Shown one piece after another: positions 20,130 through 31,683 of a stretch of 64,000 nt of DNA. The DNA is from Massariosphaeria phaeospora. Its lineage: Eukaryota > Ascomycota > Dothideomycetes > Pleosporales. The stretch covers positions 310,001 through 374,000 of the forward strand of contig JAADJZ010000033.1 of NCBI GenBank assembly GCA_011032825.1, written 5' to 3'. The notes below the pieces were generated by a model that was not told where the DNA came from, did no database searches, and worked only from the letters and a program-made list of their open reading frames with translations. How positions within the stretch are numbered: position 1 is the first letter of the stretch; every line of letters starts with the position of its first letter. Both the position numbers and the translations under genes were made by a program.

Positions 20130-20823
20130 ACGCTGCGGTTTTTCGCATGACTTGGGGATTTAGCACGGTTTGGTCATCATGGGATGGCGTTCGAGTTTTG
20201 TCTTTCCAACGGGTCACAGGTCGGGCTAGGAGTCGGGTTATCAGAGGCACGACACATTAACGACGCAGGCTGGGAACATGATGACAGGTGTCTTTTGGAT
20301 GTACCCCGACTTGAGCTGCGGCGATCGGTGGGCTGTTTTCTTAACGGGGTATATCAAGCAGCTTGAATTCCACTTGTAGTGCTATACCATACATACACTT
20401 CACTCGTAACTTACCCTGTGCCTGCCTGAGCCTGATGATATCTTCTGCTGCTTCTCTATAGAAGGCACACCCTTCTCTAGGCAGTGAAGAGGTTGGACTT
20501 GAAAACAGGATTTCCCCACCCTTGGCGTAGTACTCGTTGTTCATGGAATAGGCTCCCGTAGGCACCCAGAGTGCGTGCCTAGCGCTGTGCTGTGCAACCC
20601 CTGCAACGCCACTTTATGCACCGTTGACCTCAGCCCAGACCTGACTAGCGTGGTGCACGGACTCTGAACCCCTCCATCAAACAGCACTTCAAAATCGCAA
20701 CTTTGTGTGTCGCGCAACACAACAACAATCGCAACCCGTGCCTGTCCGTTTTTACCCCCCAGCTGTGCCTTTCGGATCCTTTTGACTCGACACAAAACTC
20801 TACTCAACTCGCAAACAACCAAC
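20130..20823. promoter_or_regulatory. Intergenic region and RanBP1 promoter
   Basis: No gene was seen. The last 130 bp are rich in CAACA and C/T, a usual fungal 5' leader for a highly expressed gene. Confidence 0.45.
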
Positions 20824-21754
20824 ATGGCTGACTCGGCGAAACCGGACCCCGCTGCGGAGCAGGTCGCCGCTTCTGGGCCACAACTCGCCAAAGACGAGAC
20901 CGCGAAGGTGACGACCGACGTTGCTGATGAGCCTAAGGCGACGGAAGAGAAGCCTGCTTCTGCTGCCCCAACAGTTGCCGAGACCGTCACCAACACCGCG
21001 ACCAGCGCCGCTACTGCGGTCAAGGACAATGTTTTCTCCATGTTCGGAGGCGGCCCCAAGAAGGAGAAGAAAGAGGAGGTTGATGACTTCGACGAGCCGT
21101 CAGGTGCTTCCAAGGGAAAAACTGCCGAGGTAGGTCTACTCACTCGCCCAGTCTGCTACCTGTTGCTAACTTGTCCCAGGACGAGAATCCCGAGCAGGAG
21201 GAGCCCAACGTCCAATTCGAACCTGTTGTCCGCCTCACCGAGAAGATCGACACCAAGACCAACGAAGAACTCGAGGAGCAGACGTTCAAGATGCGGGCCA
21301 AGCTTTTCAAGTTCGACAGGGAGACTCGGGAGTGGAAGGAGCGGGGCACTGGTGACGTGAGGTTATTGAAGCACAAGGAAAACGGCAAGACTCGTCTCGT
21401 CATGCGCCGGGACAAGACGCTCAAGGTCTGCGCCAACCACTACGGTAGGATACAATGTGTGTGAACGGGGGTTGGGTCACTGCTAACACGACGTGCAGTC
21501 GTCCCGGACATGAAGCTGTCGCCCAACGTTGGCAGCGACCGCAGCTGGGTTTGGAACGCGGCCGCCGACGTCAGCGAGGGCGAACCCGAGGCTCAGACGC
21601 TGGCCATCCGCTTTGGCAACAGCGAGAGTGAGTACCGACGGCGTGGCATGTGCGACTTCTAGACTAACACACATTTACAGATGCCAACGCCTTCAAGGAG
21701 GCCTTTATCAAGGCCCAGCAAGAGAACGAGGCGCTGTTCAAGGCTGGCGAGTAG
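20824..21754 (+). CDS. YRB1: Ran-binding protein 1 (Yrb1/RanBP1), 257 aa
   Basis: It binds Ran-GTP and assists GTP hydrolysis by RanGAP, releasing cargo during nuclear export and import. Four exons are in frame: 20824-21129, 21180-21444, 21499-21627, 21681-21754. Introns are 50-54 nt. The N-terminal about 100 residues are low-complexity Ala/Lys/Glu with [10 protein letters not shown]. The Ran-binding domain begins at [11 protein letters not shown] and contains [49 protein letters not shown] and [13 protein letters not shown]. It ends at [18 protein letters not shown]. All core blocks of the domain are intact. A long N-terminal extension is common in filamentous fungi. It is followed on the same strand by the Taf14 gene, 518 bp on. 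Confidence 0.97.
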
Positions 21755-22272
21755 GTGGTGGCGCGTCTTGGGTTTGTCGGTAGACGGTCTTGACGGGAAA
21801 CATGGATGAATGACAGCGATGAGATTTTGGAATGGTATCTACCATAATCCGGCGGTTGAGATGCCCACCACTGCACATAGATAGATAGCACCTAAACCGC
21901 CTGGCATGCATGCTGCTGCTGGGCTTCCCCAAATCTTCTCGCTTGCCTAGGTGCAGTCTCGCAATAGTGTGACGTAGTGTGGCGGTGTGGCGGCCCTATT
22001 TAGTACCCAGGCGAGATCAAACAGCGAGACGTCTGCCTTGCCGGTGAACAGGCTCATCAAGCAACACCAGCTTCTGCCAAGCGGTGTTCTGCAGTGCCAA
22101 GACTCGCTGCACCTCCGCGCCCTCGGCCCCGCCAAAGCACAAGCACAAAGTCTCCGCTCCGAGCGCACCGTCCGCCCTCTCCCCATCTCCCAACGCGCCA
22201 GCCTTCGCGCGTCGCCTGAGCAGCCCACAGAAGCCCGATCGAGCTGGTGTTTCGGCGACACAACCACCCACC
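21755..22272. promoter_or_regulatory. Intergenic region upstream of TAF14
   Basis: This 518-bp gap between two plus-strand genes holds the RanBP1 3' end and the Taf14 promoter. No gene or repeat was seen. Confidence 0.4.
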
Positions 22273-23271
22273 ATGCCGGATGTCAGTTGCCCGCGTGCAA
22301 TGCGCGCCGCGCGATGCGCTAACAGCTCCCCAGATCAAGCGCCAGGTCAAGATCATCACCACCCAGAAGCCCATGTACGTGTCTCCTGCGAGCGCACGCG
22401 TTTGAATTGCCCGCTGACAGTCGTGCCCCAGTTCGGAGCCCTCGCCTGTGGATGGCTACCCAATGCGGGCATGGAGCATAGAGCTGTGGCTGTTGGACGA
22501 CGCCGGCAATGAAGTGTCGCCCAACATGTTCGAGAAGGCCGTCTACAATCTGCACCCGTCCTTCGACAAGAACAAACAGAGTAAGTGGGAGCAGACAGCG
22601 CCGACTGGGCAGCAACGCTAACAGCAGCAGCCTTCAAGAAGCCCCCGTTCCGCATCGAGGAGAAAGGATGGGGCGAGTTCGACATGACGATTGTGCTGAC
22701 GACAATGCACAAGGGCGGCGAGCACACCATGGAGCATGACCTCAACTTCCAGTCCGAGCGGTACGAGGCGAAGCACACTGTGGTGAGTACTGCGCGTCTA
22801 CAGGGGATGCTCACGCGACTGACCAGCACGCAGACCTTCAGGAACCCCAAGCCGGAACTCGTTGCGCTGCTCAGCGAGTCTGGACCAGCTGGCGAACAGA
22901 ATGGCGTGCGTGGCAAGGTTGATGCGGCGAAGAAGAAGAACCGTCGAGACAAGAACGTGAGTGGCGCCGGCGACTATCGCAGCTTCACGAGACTAATACA
23001 AGTGACCAGGTCGACATGGAGAAGTTGGCTGAAGGCCTCCAGAAGCTGACCGAGGACGATCTCCTCCATGTGGTCACCCTGGTGCATGATAACAAGAGCA
23101 CTGAGACGTACACCAAGAACGACGTAGAGAGTGAGTGGCCTATACTATACCTTAACACTCAGCATATGTTGACAAACTGTAGACGGCGAGTTCCATGTCG
23201 ATCTCTACACGCTCCCCGACTCTCTAGTCAAGCAGCTTTGGGACTTCACTTCGGCGAAGCTCGACACATGA
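22273..23271 (+). CDS. TAF14: YEATS-domain protein Taf14/Tfg3, 227 aa
   Basis: Taf14 is a shared subunit of TFIID, TFIIF, SWI/SNF, INO80 and NuA3, and its YEATS domain reads acylated histone lysine. Seven exons join in frame: 22273-22281 (MPD only), 22334-22374, 22432-22580, 22631-22782, 22834-22956, 23010-23130, 23183-23271. Introns are 50-57 nt. Visible YEATS blocks are IKRQVKIITTQ, YPMRAWSIELWLLDDAGNE, AVYNLHPSF, PPFRIEEKGWGEFDM, and a C-terminal edge at HDLNFQSERY. The rest is a Lys-rich linker and an extra-terminal-like tail (VDMEKLAEGLQKLTEDDLLHVV ... FHVDLYTLPDSLVKQLWDF), which binds partner subunits in yeast. Length is close to the yeast protein. The nine-base first exon is short but needed for the start. 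Confidence 0.95.
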
Positions 23272-23895
23272 CGACCGCTCAGGTCTCTCTATGGCTGTGC
23301 GCGGCATTGGCCTGCACACTTCGTTTCGAGGTCAAAACGCTGCACTCTCACGAACCTCGAGTCGGACGGCGCTCATCATGCGCTCTTCCCTGATTTTCCA
23401 TTTTGTTTAAACTTCATGGCACGGTGGTTCTTCGGTCTCTCTTTCCATGGATGATAATCTCTCGTCTTTTTCATTCAAGCCTTAGGAGTTTGGGCAAAAG
23501 CTGGATGGTCGGTTTGGTCGACTGGGTATGCACTATATTACCCCAAAGATTCAGATGATGGGGCAGCATAGGTGAATCTATACCATCATAACTTCCACTT
23601 TCGCTTTGACTCGACCGCTAACATTACTGAAAGATGTGTAGGTGGCACGAGATGTAGAATTCCGTGGTAGAGGTTAGCGAATCTACACAATGAAACTCTG
23701 TGCCCTCTTTTCCAGATGGTAGAGCAACATGAGTCTGTCAACACAATACTCCTGTTCGTTGTGGGAACGAACAAGGCCATTGTACACCAACCCTCGCCCA
23801 TCTATAATATATACTCCTCCAGACCCCTGCTATTCCATTATTTCTTTAAACTCGAACCAGGTATTATCCTACCCACTCTCACATACATTCTAGCC
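23272..23895. promoter_or_regulatory. Intergenic region upstream of the kinase gene
   Basis: Nothing coding is supported. Stretches with TATAATATATA near 23803-23813 lie about 85 bp before the kinase ATG and may be its TATA region. Confidence 0.4.
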
Positions 23896-24834
23896 ATGGC
23901 CCCCTCAACCTCCTCGGTCCGCAACGACTTTGTCGTCGTCAAACGCCTCACGAAGCCTGAGGGCGGTGACCACGGTGCGTGTAACTCCGGGATATACCTC
24001 GTCAAACTCAAAACGACAGGCAAAAAATATGTCGAAAAACGGCTCGGCCTGCGCGCCATCCGCAACGGCTTCGCGCAAACAGAAAAAGACATCCTGAAAA
24101 AGTGCGCGCACGCCAACATCGTCGACTACAAGTGCTCGGACCTCGACCCGGCAGGCCTAGGCTACGCCTCCATCTACACGCAGCACTACGAGCTCGGCGC
24201 GCTGGACACGCTCATCGACCGCTTCCACGACCGCGGCCGCCACCCCATCCCCGAACGCTTCCTCTGGAAAGTGCTCGCCGACATGGCCCTCGCGCTGTGC
24301 TACCTGGCGACCGGCGTCGACGCCTCGCAGCTGCGCTTCGCGGGCCGCACCGCGCACCGCCGCTCCGGCTGGACGCCCATCGTGCACCAGGACATCAAGC
24401 CCGGCAACGTGTTCCTCACGTGGAAGTGCGAGACGTCGCAGTACCCCGCGCTCGTGCTCGGCGACGTGGGCTGCGCGGTGCGCCGCTCGGAGTACGCGGG
24501 GTATCGCGCGGGGGCCCCGGCGTTTTATCCGCCCGAGGGGTTTGCCAAGTTTGCGGTTGAGCGCGATGTGTATCAGTTGGGGCTCGTGGTGCATTGTTTG
24601 GCGCAGCTGCTGCGGGTGCCGTGGGAGGAGGGGGGGCTGGTGAGGGAGGACCCGTTGGGGGGGACGCGGTATAGTGGGGAGTTGGGAAAGGTGGCGAAGG
24701 CGTGTTTGAGGAGGAGGGGCGGGGAGAGGCCGAGGGCGGGGGAGTTGCCCGCGGCGCTTTGGGAGGTGGCGGAGGGGAGGAGGAGGGAGGGGAGGGGGGT
24801 GGGGGTGGAGTTGCCGGGGTGGGCGGTGGGGTGA
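23896..24834 (+). CDS. Nek/NIMA-like protein kinase with DVG in place of DFG, 312 aa
   Basis: This is a single exon with ATG at 23896. The fold runs from NDFVVVKRL through YVEKRL (presumed Lys of beta-3), KDILKKCAHANIVDY (alpha-C and beta-4), YTQHYELGALDTLI (hinge), and VHQDIKPGNVFL (catalytic loop at about residue 163, HRD as HQD with the catalytic Asp kept). LGDVGC replaces the metal-binding DFG (Asp kept, Phe to Val). Activation and APE region: PAFYPPEGF; then ERDVYQLGLVVHCL. The glycine loop is weak (KPEGGDHGACNSGIYLV), with no clean GxGxxG. The C-terminal 60 residues become Arg/Gly-rich. The essential Lys and both Asp remain, so activity is possible but uncertain. The nearest family by eye is Nek/NIMA. 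It borders the gene-free repeat region. Confidence 0.8.
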   Translation: MAPSTSSVRNDFVVVKRLTKPEGGDHGACNSGIYLVKLKTTGKKYVEKRLGLRAIRNGFAQTEKDILKKCAHANIVDYKCSDLDPAGLGYASIYTQHYELGALDTLIDRFHDRGRHPIPERFLWKVLADMALALCYLATGVDASQLRFAGRTAHRRSGWTPIVHQDIKPGNVFLTWKCETSQYPALVLGDVGCAVRRSEYAGYRAGAPAFYPPEGFAKFAVERDVYQLGLVVHCLAQLLRVPWEEGGLVREDPLGGTRYSGELGKVAKACLRRRGGERPRAGELPAALWEVAEGRRREGRGVGVELPGWAVG

Positions 24835-25040
24835 GGGATGTGCTCAAGTTACGCTTTGGTCATCCTTTGTGCAGAAGACAGTGATGGGGTACGCTTGTGC
24901 TGCTTTGCTTTCAAGCGAGCGAGCGAGAGGTTAGTTCAGGGATCATACCATCTGGATATCATCACTCACTCAGTATATCGCTCCCCTCCCTCCTCCCTCA
25001 CTCCCGCCTTACTTTCCTCCTTCACCCCTTTCCTTCCTAC

Positions 25041-25075
25041 AGACAGACAGACTGATAGACAGACAGACAGACAGA
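25041..25075. repeat. (ACAG)n microsatellite
   Basis: This is an imperfect run of ACAG units interrupted by one CTGAT. Confidence 0.9.
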
Positions 25076-25125
25076 ACTGATCCTCACAGTCAGTTTCTAG
25101 AGTTCAAAACGATTAATCAATGAAT

Positions 25126-25205
25126 CACGCGAACTACATCAAAATCAAATCAAATGACATCAATCACATCAAATCAATCACATCAAATCAAATCCAAATA
25201 CATAA
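25126..25205. repeat. Degenerate ATCAAATCA / CATCAAAT repeat
   Basis: About 80 bp are made of overlapping ATCAAAT and CAATCACAT words. Confidence 0.8.
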
Positions 25206-25267
25206 CATGTCCTGAATTATTCCTTGTATCAAGCTTGTCGCTTTTCGTCGTTACACGTATCTCGTTA

Positions 25268-25295
25268 TTATCTCCTTTCCTTCCTTCCTTCCTTA
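25268..25295. repeat. (CCTT)n microsatellite
   Basis: Several CCTT units in a row lie within a T/C-rich stretch. Confidence 0.85.
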
Positions 25296-26385
25296 AACAA
25301 TGTACACAATAGCTTCCCTCTTCGCTGCGTCTTTTAGCATGTAGGTAGCGGTGGGTAGAAGGCGAAGCTCCAGCTCCAGCTCAGCTACACGTCCACATGA
25401 TAGTTGTGTACATTGCATGGAAAGAGCGAGGTCGGATTTGCACAGGGAATCTCAGCGCAGAAAAGACATCTACCCTTTCCAGAGCCAATTTTACTCTTTT
25501 CAAGTCATGGTATGTCGCCGCATACGCTATGTCGTGTCTTCCAAAGAAAGGCACGGCTGGAACTGAACCGAACTGGACTGGTGCTGGATCATAAAGCCGT
25601 AAGTGTGGTTGTTTATTTGGCGTTTCGAGGGCGAGGACGGACATTTTTAGGCTTGAAGGGGATTTGGACTAGTTGGCTGGTGGGCTGGGGATGTTGCGTG
25701 CTTGGTCTATGGAGAAGTGGGTGGCGTTTTTTTGACAAGGTGGGTTTCGGGAGGAGATCTGAATTCGGCTATGTCATGGTAGTTCCATGCTGCAATTCTT
25801 CCAGAGCATGCGCTTGTAGAGGGCGTTATTTGTGACACTCACCTGGTTTAGGTTGGGTTCAGCAATATATAGACACGTGTTTGAGAAACACGCATTGTAT
25901 TTAGTGCCAGACATGTTATTTTGTTGCGGTGAGTGCAAGCAGTGCGCAGGGAATTGAGGATTGAACTGAGGTTGTATTATCTAGAAGCTACAGAATTTGT
26001 AGGTGCGAAAGCACAGACAGCGCTAGTCCTAGATAAGCGTAGTACCCTCATCCATCTCATAGGGTAAGGGCTATAAACCGTGACATATTTCCAGGCCCTA
26101 GATTTATGGTTTTGCGACGAGGCTGCCGACAAGTTTCCAGTGTTTTTAACTAAGACTTGGGAGCTATGACATGCGTTTTTTTCTTCCCACGTTTTTGGAG
26201 TCTACGCTGGGGTCGAACATGATTTCTGACGGGTAGAGAGCTGGCTGTTGGAAAGAGACTCGCTGATTTGTAGCTCACATGCTAGGTACAGAGTCAAGAT
26301 TTCCATCCTCGGGCAAGCTTCTGTGTTTTGCGATGGGGTGTGTGTGGTGTGGTGTATCTGCCACAGTCTTTTTGCGGTAAGGTTC

Positions 26386-26490
26386 TCAGAACATGGCTCA
26401 GGGTCAGCACAATTTTGAGAAGTAGTTGGTTTGCCGTGGCACGTCTTTCAGAACATGATTTGGTGTTAAGTCCGTTTTGAGAAGTAGATA
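26386..26490. repeat. Imperfect 63-bp tandem duplication
   Basis: CAGAACATG ... TTTTGAGAAGTAG occurs twice, at about 26388-26425 and 26451-26488, with diverged middles. Confidence 0.6.
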
Positions 26491-26519
26491 AAGCATTCTA
26501 GTGTACGGTATTCGATTTT

Positions 26520-26545
26520 AGACACAGACACAGACACAGACACAA
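26520..26545. repeat. (GACACA)n microsatellite
   Basis: Four units of GACACA/CAGACA in a row follow TTTTAGACACA. Confidence 0.85.
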
Positions 26546-29500
26546 GCCAAGTGAATGGTGTCGCCTCTTTTCGAAGCGGAGCAGAGTAGCGTAGCTCAGC
26601 TCAACCCGCACTGCGTCACATTAGATCTCTGAACCACTTTTTGGCTAGAAGCGGAGGTCCGGACGTGAGCGCATGTATCATCTTCGTATACGTTTTTACA
26701 GCATGCGAAATAAGGGTAGGCGATTATGATTGTAAACCAGGCAGACAGGTCTAGGAAGACATGGAACACGAGGCTGTCGTTCTTGGAACAACACGCAAAC
26801 CATAACACATGGTAACTTCCTTTTTCTACGCCCGCTTGGTTCCGCTTCTCGCACTGCTTCATCGAAATTTAGATGCTGGTATTGGTTATACCGTAAATGT
26901 AAGGGTAGGTGTTTGGACCATGTATGCTTCCATGTTAAGCTTTTTGACATGGTAAAGAGACGGATTGGGTGTGTTCGAGAAGACATGACATTGTGTTAAG
27001 ATGCTTTTAGACAGGTCCACGGACCATGTTGGCTAGATTTTTACAGCAGCTTTTCTTTAACTGCTTCCGCATGGGGTGTTTCCGTGATGAGTTTTTGTAA
27101 GATGTATATGGAGACTGCAAAACTCAACTCGCACATGGAATAATTCCGGATATGGTTTGTTGGAATAACAGAGAAACAGTCTTGGAAAAACGTACTCGGC
27201 GTGTAATGATGCTTCCAGGCTGATCCACGACCCATATTTCGTACTTCTTCAGGTTTTTACTGCGTTTGGCGTTTGTTATAGAGGTGGAAGGTCGGAACGC
27301 TTGCAAACATACCGTGGCGGCATGATAATTTTACTGTAGTTGGAGGTAGCTTCGACAGAGAAGAGCCACGAACCATAGTATATCCACCCAAGTCTGTTTT
27401 GCTGCGGACACTGCTCCATGTCGTACCAGGCTCTGAAATTTTCGTTGATGGACAGAGAATGCCGAAGAGCGCACACAGGTCTCGGGCTAGTTTTTTTTTA
27501 AAAGTTCCTGAAGAGGGGGTCGAGGACATGCGCCTTTGGTAGTGCAACTTCAGAAACAGGAACGAGCCATACAACTGGAATTCAGACTTTTAGACTCGTT
27601 TAGCTCTCGCTGCTTCGTGCGGAAAATCTGTCGATATTGATAGAACGAGGAGGAGGTGGCGCCGCACGCCCATCGAAGTCTATGCATATCAGTTTTAAGA
27701 GTATGCAGTCGTATGCATTTGCTCCTGGTTGCTAGTTGAGAGGATATTGATTCCATGTAGGAACGATTTTGGAGACAGCAAAGAAACATTCCAGGGTACC
27801 AGACATATGACGTCGCAGCTCACTCTGTGCCACATGATCGTGGTGTCTTTATTGTTGTAGTTGAGTAGAGATGTTCGGGGTTGCGTACGTCGAAGGTCAA
27901 GATCGCGTCCACATGTGTAGAGCTGAAACGAATTTGAGGGTGATGTGATAACATTTGCGGACCGATTTCGAGACTCGAACATGCCCTCGTACTTTTGAAC
28001 CTCGCTCGGCCTTTTCCAAATCAATGGTCTGTCCTCCTTTTTTCACACTAATGGAGGGTTTGGAGACTCGTGCATGATTTTCACAGGTTCCGAGGTTCGG
28101 AACATAGGTCGACCGTTCCCCTATTTTTTTTGGAATGGTGGAAAAAAGGTCCGAGAATCCATGAAGAGACAGTTGTTACTTTTAGAATTGAACAGTTAAT
28201 TCCACGCCTTCTTGTTGTAGACCGGACTTGCATCCTCAGAGTATATCGTTACAGTTTGGTCGTGCCCGTCTGCCAGGTTGCACATAGGTAACGAGGTCCA
28301 GAAGTTTCAGAACATATACAACGGCAAGTGCTGATTTATTACGCATGTATATGAGCTGATATGTAAGTTACCGTGGTTGTATGGTAACAAGACATAGCGA
28401 TGGTCGGTATGAGTTTTAAAGAGCCTATGAGAGTGAAGGCCGAATGTCTGGAACATGAGTCATCTACCTGCTGGGTTTTGGAGTCATTCGGGAATGAAAG
28501 GTGCCATGTATAGTTCCAAGCAAATATTTTCAAGTAAATCCATGGTTTCGAGAAGCGCAAGCGAGCCATCCGATCAAGGGGCGCAGAATTTGCAGACTCT
28601 TATGCGAATCGAAAGTTTCTATTCTAGCCAGGTGAGTGGCACTTTGGGCTTAGCTGAAGTCTTCCTCTTTCATTTTTTGCTTCCAGTCCGAATATATCGA
28701 GGTAAACTCCAAGTCGCGCTCATGTCATCGTAAGACCGTGATTTTTAGACATGCGCCAGTTTGTCAGGTCATTTCTTCCAGAATACAATTCTTCGTCCAA
28801 GATGAATATCCGGCGCAGAGAAAGAGCCATGCACCTCGACCAAGTGGTGTTTCAACTCTTCCTTCGCTCCATGACATACTTGTCACATCTTTTCAAATCT
28901 TGCCGGAAAAGCTCGGTGCGTCGCCCGCTGGTGGCTTTTCAATTTCCTCAGTATATGTTCCGGGCAGACTTTTGCCGGCCCATGTCACACTTTAGAAGCC
29001 GACAGGAGCCATTGTCCACCACGTTCCAGAATTATACAAGTCCACACAACTCCACGTTGGAATTATAGATGCATCTCGGCTGTTCTTGAACTCATTGAAA
29101 GAAGCAGACATTTTTTCGAGCCCAAGCTGAGCGTGGTGTAGATTCGTAGTTGAAGCGAGATATTGAGGGGCTTATATAGACCGATTAGCAGTCCAAGGCG
29201 CACACTCATCGCCCAGTCCCAACGCTCTTTAGAGTTCATATCGCAGCCCAACATCAGTTTCAGTTTTCGAGTTGTTAGCCACTGGCTTTTGTGTATGTAG
29301 AAGCAGTATCGAAGAGAGTCGAGGAGAGGCGGATTATGTAGACGGCGCGGTGGACAGGTCGCCGACATATGTTTTGGTTCCGGGTGATTTGAGTGTCAAA
29401 TAAAGTGTGGGTATGTAGGATTTTATTTGGTCGCCTCAAGACGCGCTTTCCATGGGGGGTTTTGGTAGACATTTCTTTCTATCCATATTTGGGGTCAAGA

Positions 29501-31650
29501 ACTAGGGCGGGAGCATGGCATTTCGACGCCCTCGTTTTGAGATTTCCGGTACGTTCTTTTATGTGTTGTAGCCACAACTCTTCGAGAGTACTCCATGGTG
29601 ACTTCATGTAGAACGTTTGGCCAAAGGACAGATCATGTAAAGTTGAGAACAGGGATTTTGGACTGGGTTCTGTGTTTGGCAGTAGATTGCTGTACAAGGT
29701 CGGCGAGGAATCATAAGCAAGAGCCCATAAGATTTTCGTAAAATAACGGCCGTTCTCGTCGAATCGCTGATTCCGTTGTTGGGTAAATTTTTTTTTCAAT
29801 CCAGGAAACGGAGTATAGCACCGCGTTTGAGTGTGTTTGCTGAAGCGCTGTGGCACAGCGCGATTGTGTTCGTCACATTCCCAGAACTCGGGCTGGGTGG
29901 TCTTGTCCGGCACATACAGTCGTGTGCGGTCAATTTTGTTGCTGAAAAACCTTGCCCTCATAGTGACATCCTAGAGCATCTTTGTTCTCGCGGGAAAATC
30001 ACGCTTTTGTTGCACACATGGACGACTGCTGCGACATAGATTCCAAAGGAAGATTCCCCATGCCGTGAATACTGGTGTCTTTTCAGTGCCGCATCGTTTT
30101 CATGAAACATATAAAGGGTATGTTTTTGGTGTGTGTGTGAAGAGATGAGGAGGATAAAAGAAGCGAGAAGAAGGTCTTATAGGAGTCATCTTGATAAACC
30201 ATGGTTCTGAGAGGCTCCACAAAACGAAGCACCCACTCAGCTCACGCAGAAAACAAACAAGGCTCTCCGCAGCAAGTTTGAGCTTTGCGAAAACTTTCTC
30301 TGTAAAGGGTGTAGGGAAAAAATGGAATAATGACATGTGGAGATATATACTCCGGCAATGTCTTGCCGTGCTTGGAGTGTAGAGCCCAGATTCCAGCACA
30401 CAGGCTCGGATATGTGAAAGAATAAAAGATTTTTGCAGGCTCAAAGAACGAGCATGGCTTTATCGTCGATGAGATTTAGAGGTTGAAGTCGACAAAGGTT
30501 TTGGGGATGTGGCCTTAGAAGAATGATGACTCTTACACTAGATGTTGGGCTATTATTGGGGGCTATTTCCAGTGGTTGAGAACCAGGAACATATGCTCCT
30601 CGACCCTGGTTCTTTTCATTCCAAATCATGAACGAGGGAGTCGAAATTTTCGTTTTCTCTGGTGGTCCCTTCAAATTTGACAGTCAAAGAGTTTGTGTTT
30701 TCTGATACAGAAGACTTCCATGTAGCTCACTCTGTTTTGGCGTTGCGTGCTGCGGCATGTGTGTGATGAGGTCATCATGTGTCGTTGCTTTCTGAAAGTA
30801 CCATGGTTCCCTCTGCGCTACTCGGCTGTGGATCCCTATCGCCCATTCAACACCATTATAAACTCAGGAGGTTTTTCTCCTGCCACATAGGTGGCAAGAG
30901 AAGTATCTTGTTGTATTGTACACTTTTGAAACCGCCATACGACAGCTCCGCGAGATATGCATGTGGTTGAAGCTCAGCGACAACATAGCCCGTCTACTCG
31001 TTGGATTTTCTTCCCTAAGTCCGTTGTTTGCTACGGCACGGGAATAAACCGAGAATATGGCTCCAAGAAAGATACATACTCCTCTAGAGAGTGGATAAAA
31101 CTGATCGCACATGGGTAAGCAAAAGAGCCACTATGTTTCGTCCAGCCTGTCTTTTTCTAGGTATGATTGCTGATCTTCTAGAATGTCTTATGTCAACTTC
31201 ATTGCAATTGTCGATGTTATCTTTAACCACCACACCCTGTAATGGGAACAATATTCCATCCTCCGATTCAGACCAAACATTCGATTGTTTTGTCTAGAGT
31301 TTTAAACCGTTTAACAGAATGTCGTGCATTTTCAGACAGTAACTCCATATAGGGTTTCATTCCAGAACGCAGAGAGCACCAGCATGAGTATATTCTCACT
31401 TCTTTGTACTCATGCGCCAATCGTGGTGACTTTAAGATCGAGTAAAAGGAGAAGTGCAGTGTGCCGGAAGAGAGAAGACATCGGAGCGGCTTTATTCCAT
31501 TGAAAGTCAGGACTCGCTCTATGTGGCTGGCTCCTGCATATTTCGATGCAAAAGAGCCGTGAAAGGACCGTGCCGAACAGAAGAGCCAAGTGACAGGTAT
31601 CCATGTCTTGAAGCTCGTAGGCCTTTTCGAGATCCTCCGGTTCGGGACGC

Positions 31651-31651
<1 letters not shown>

Positions 31652-31681
<30 letters not shown>
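31652..31681. repeat. (CT)15 microsatellite
   Basis: This is a perfect CT run of about 30 bp shortly left of the clear array. Confidence 0.95.

Positions 31682-31683
<2 letters not shown>

Larger units (their letters stand above)
24835..25900. other. Gene-free stretch with several short tandem repeats
   Basis: The 3' side of the kinase gene is followed by microsatellites listed separately. Open frames here look like chance. Confidence 0.5.
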
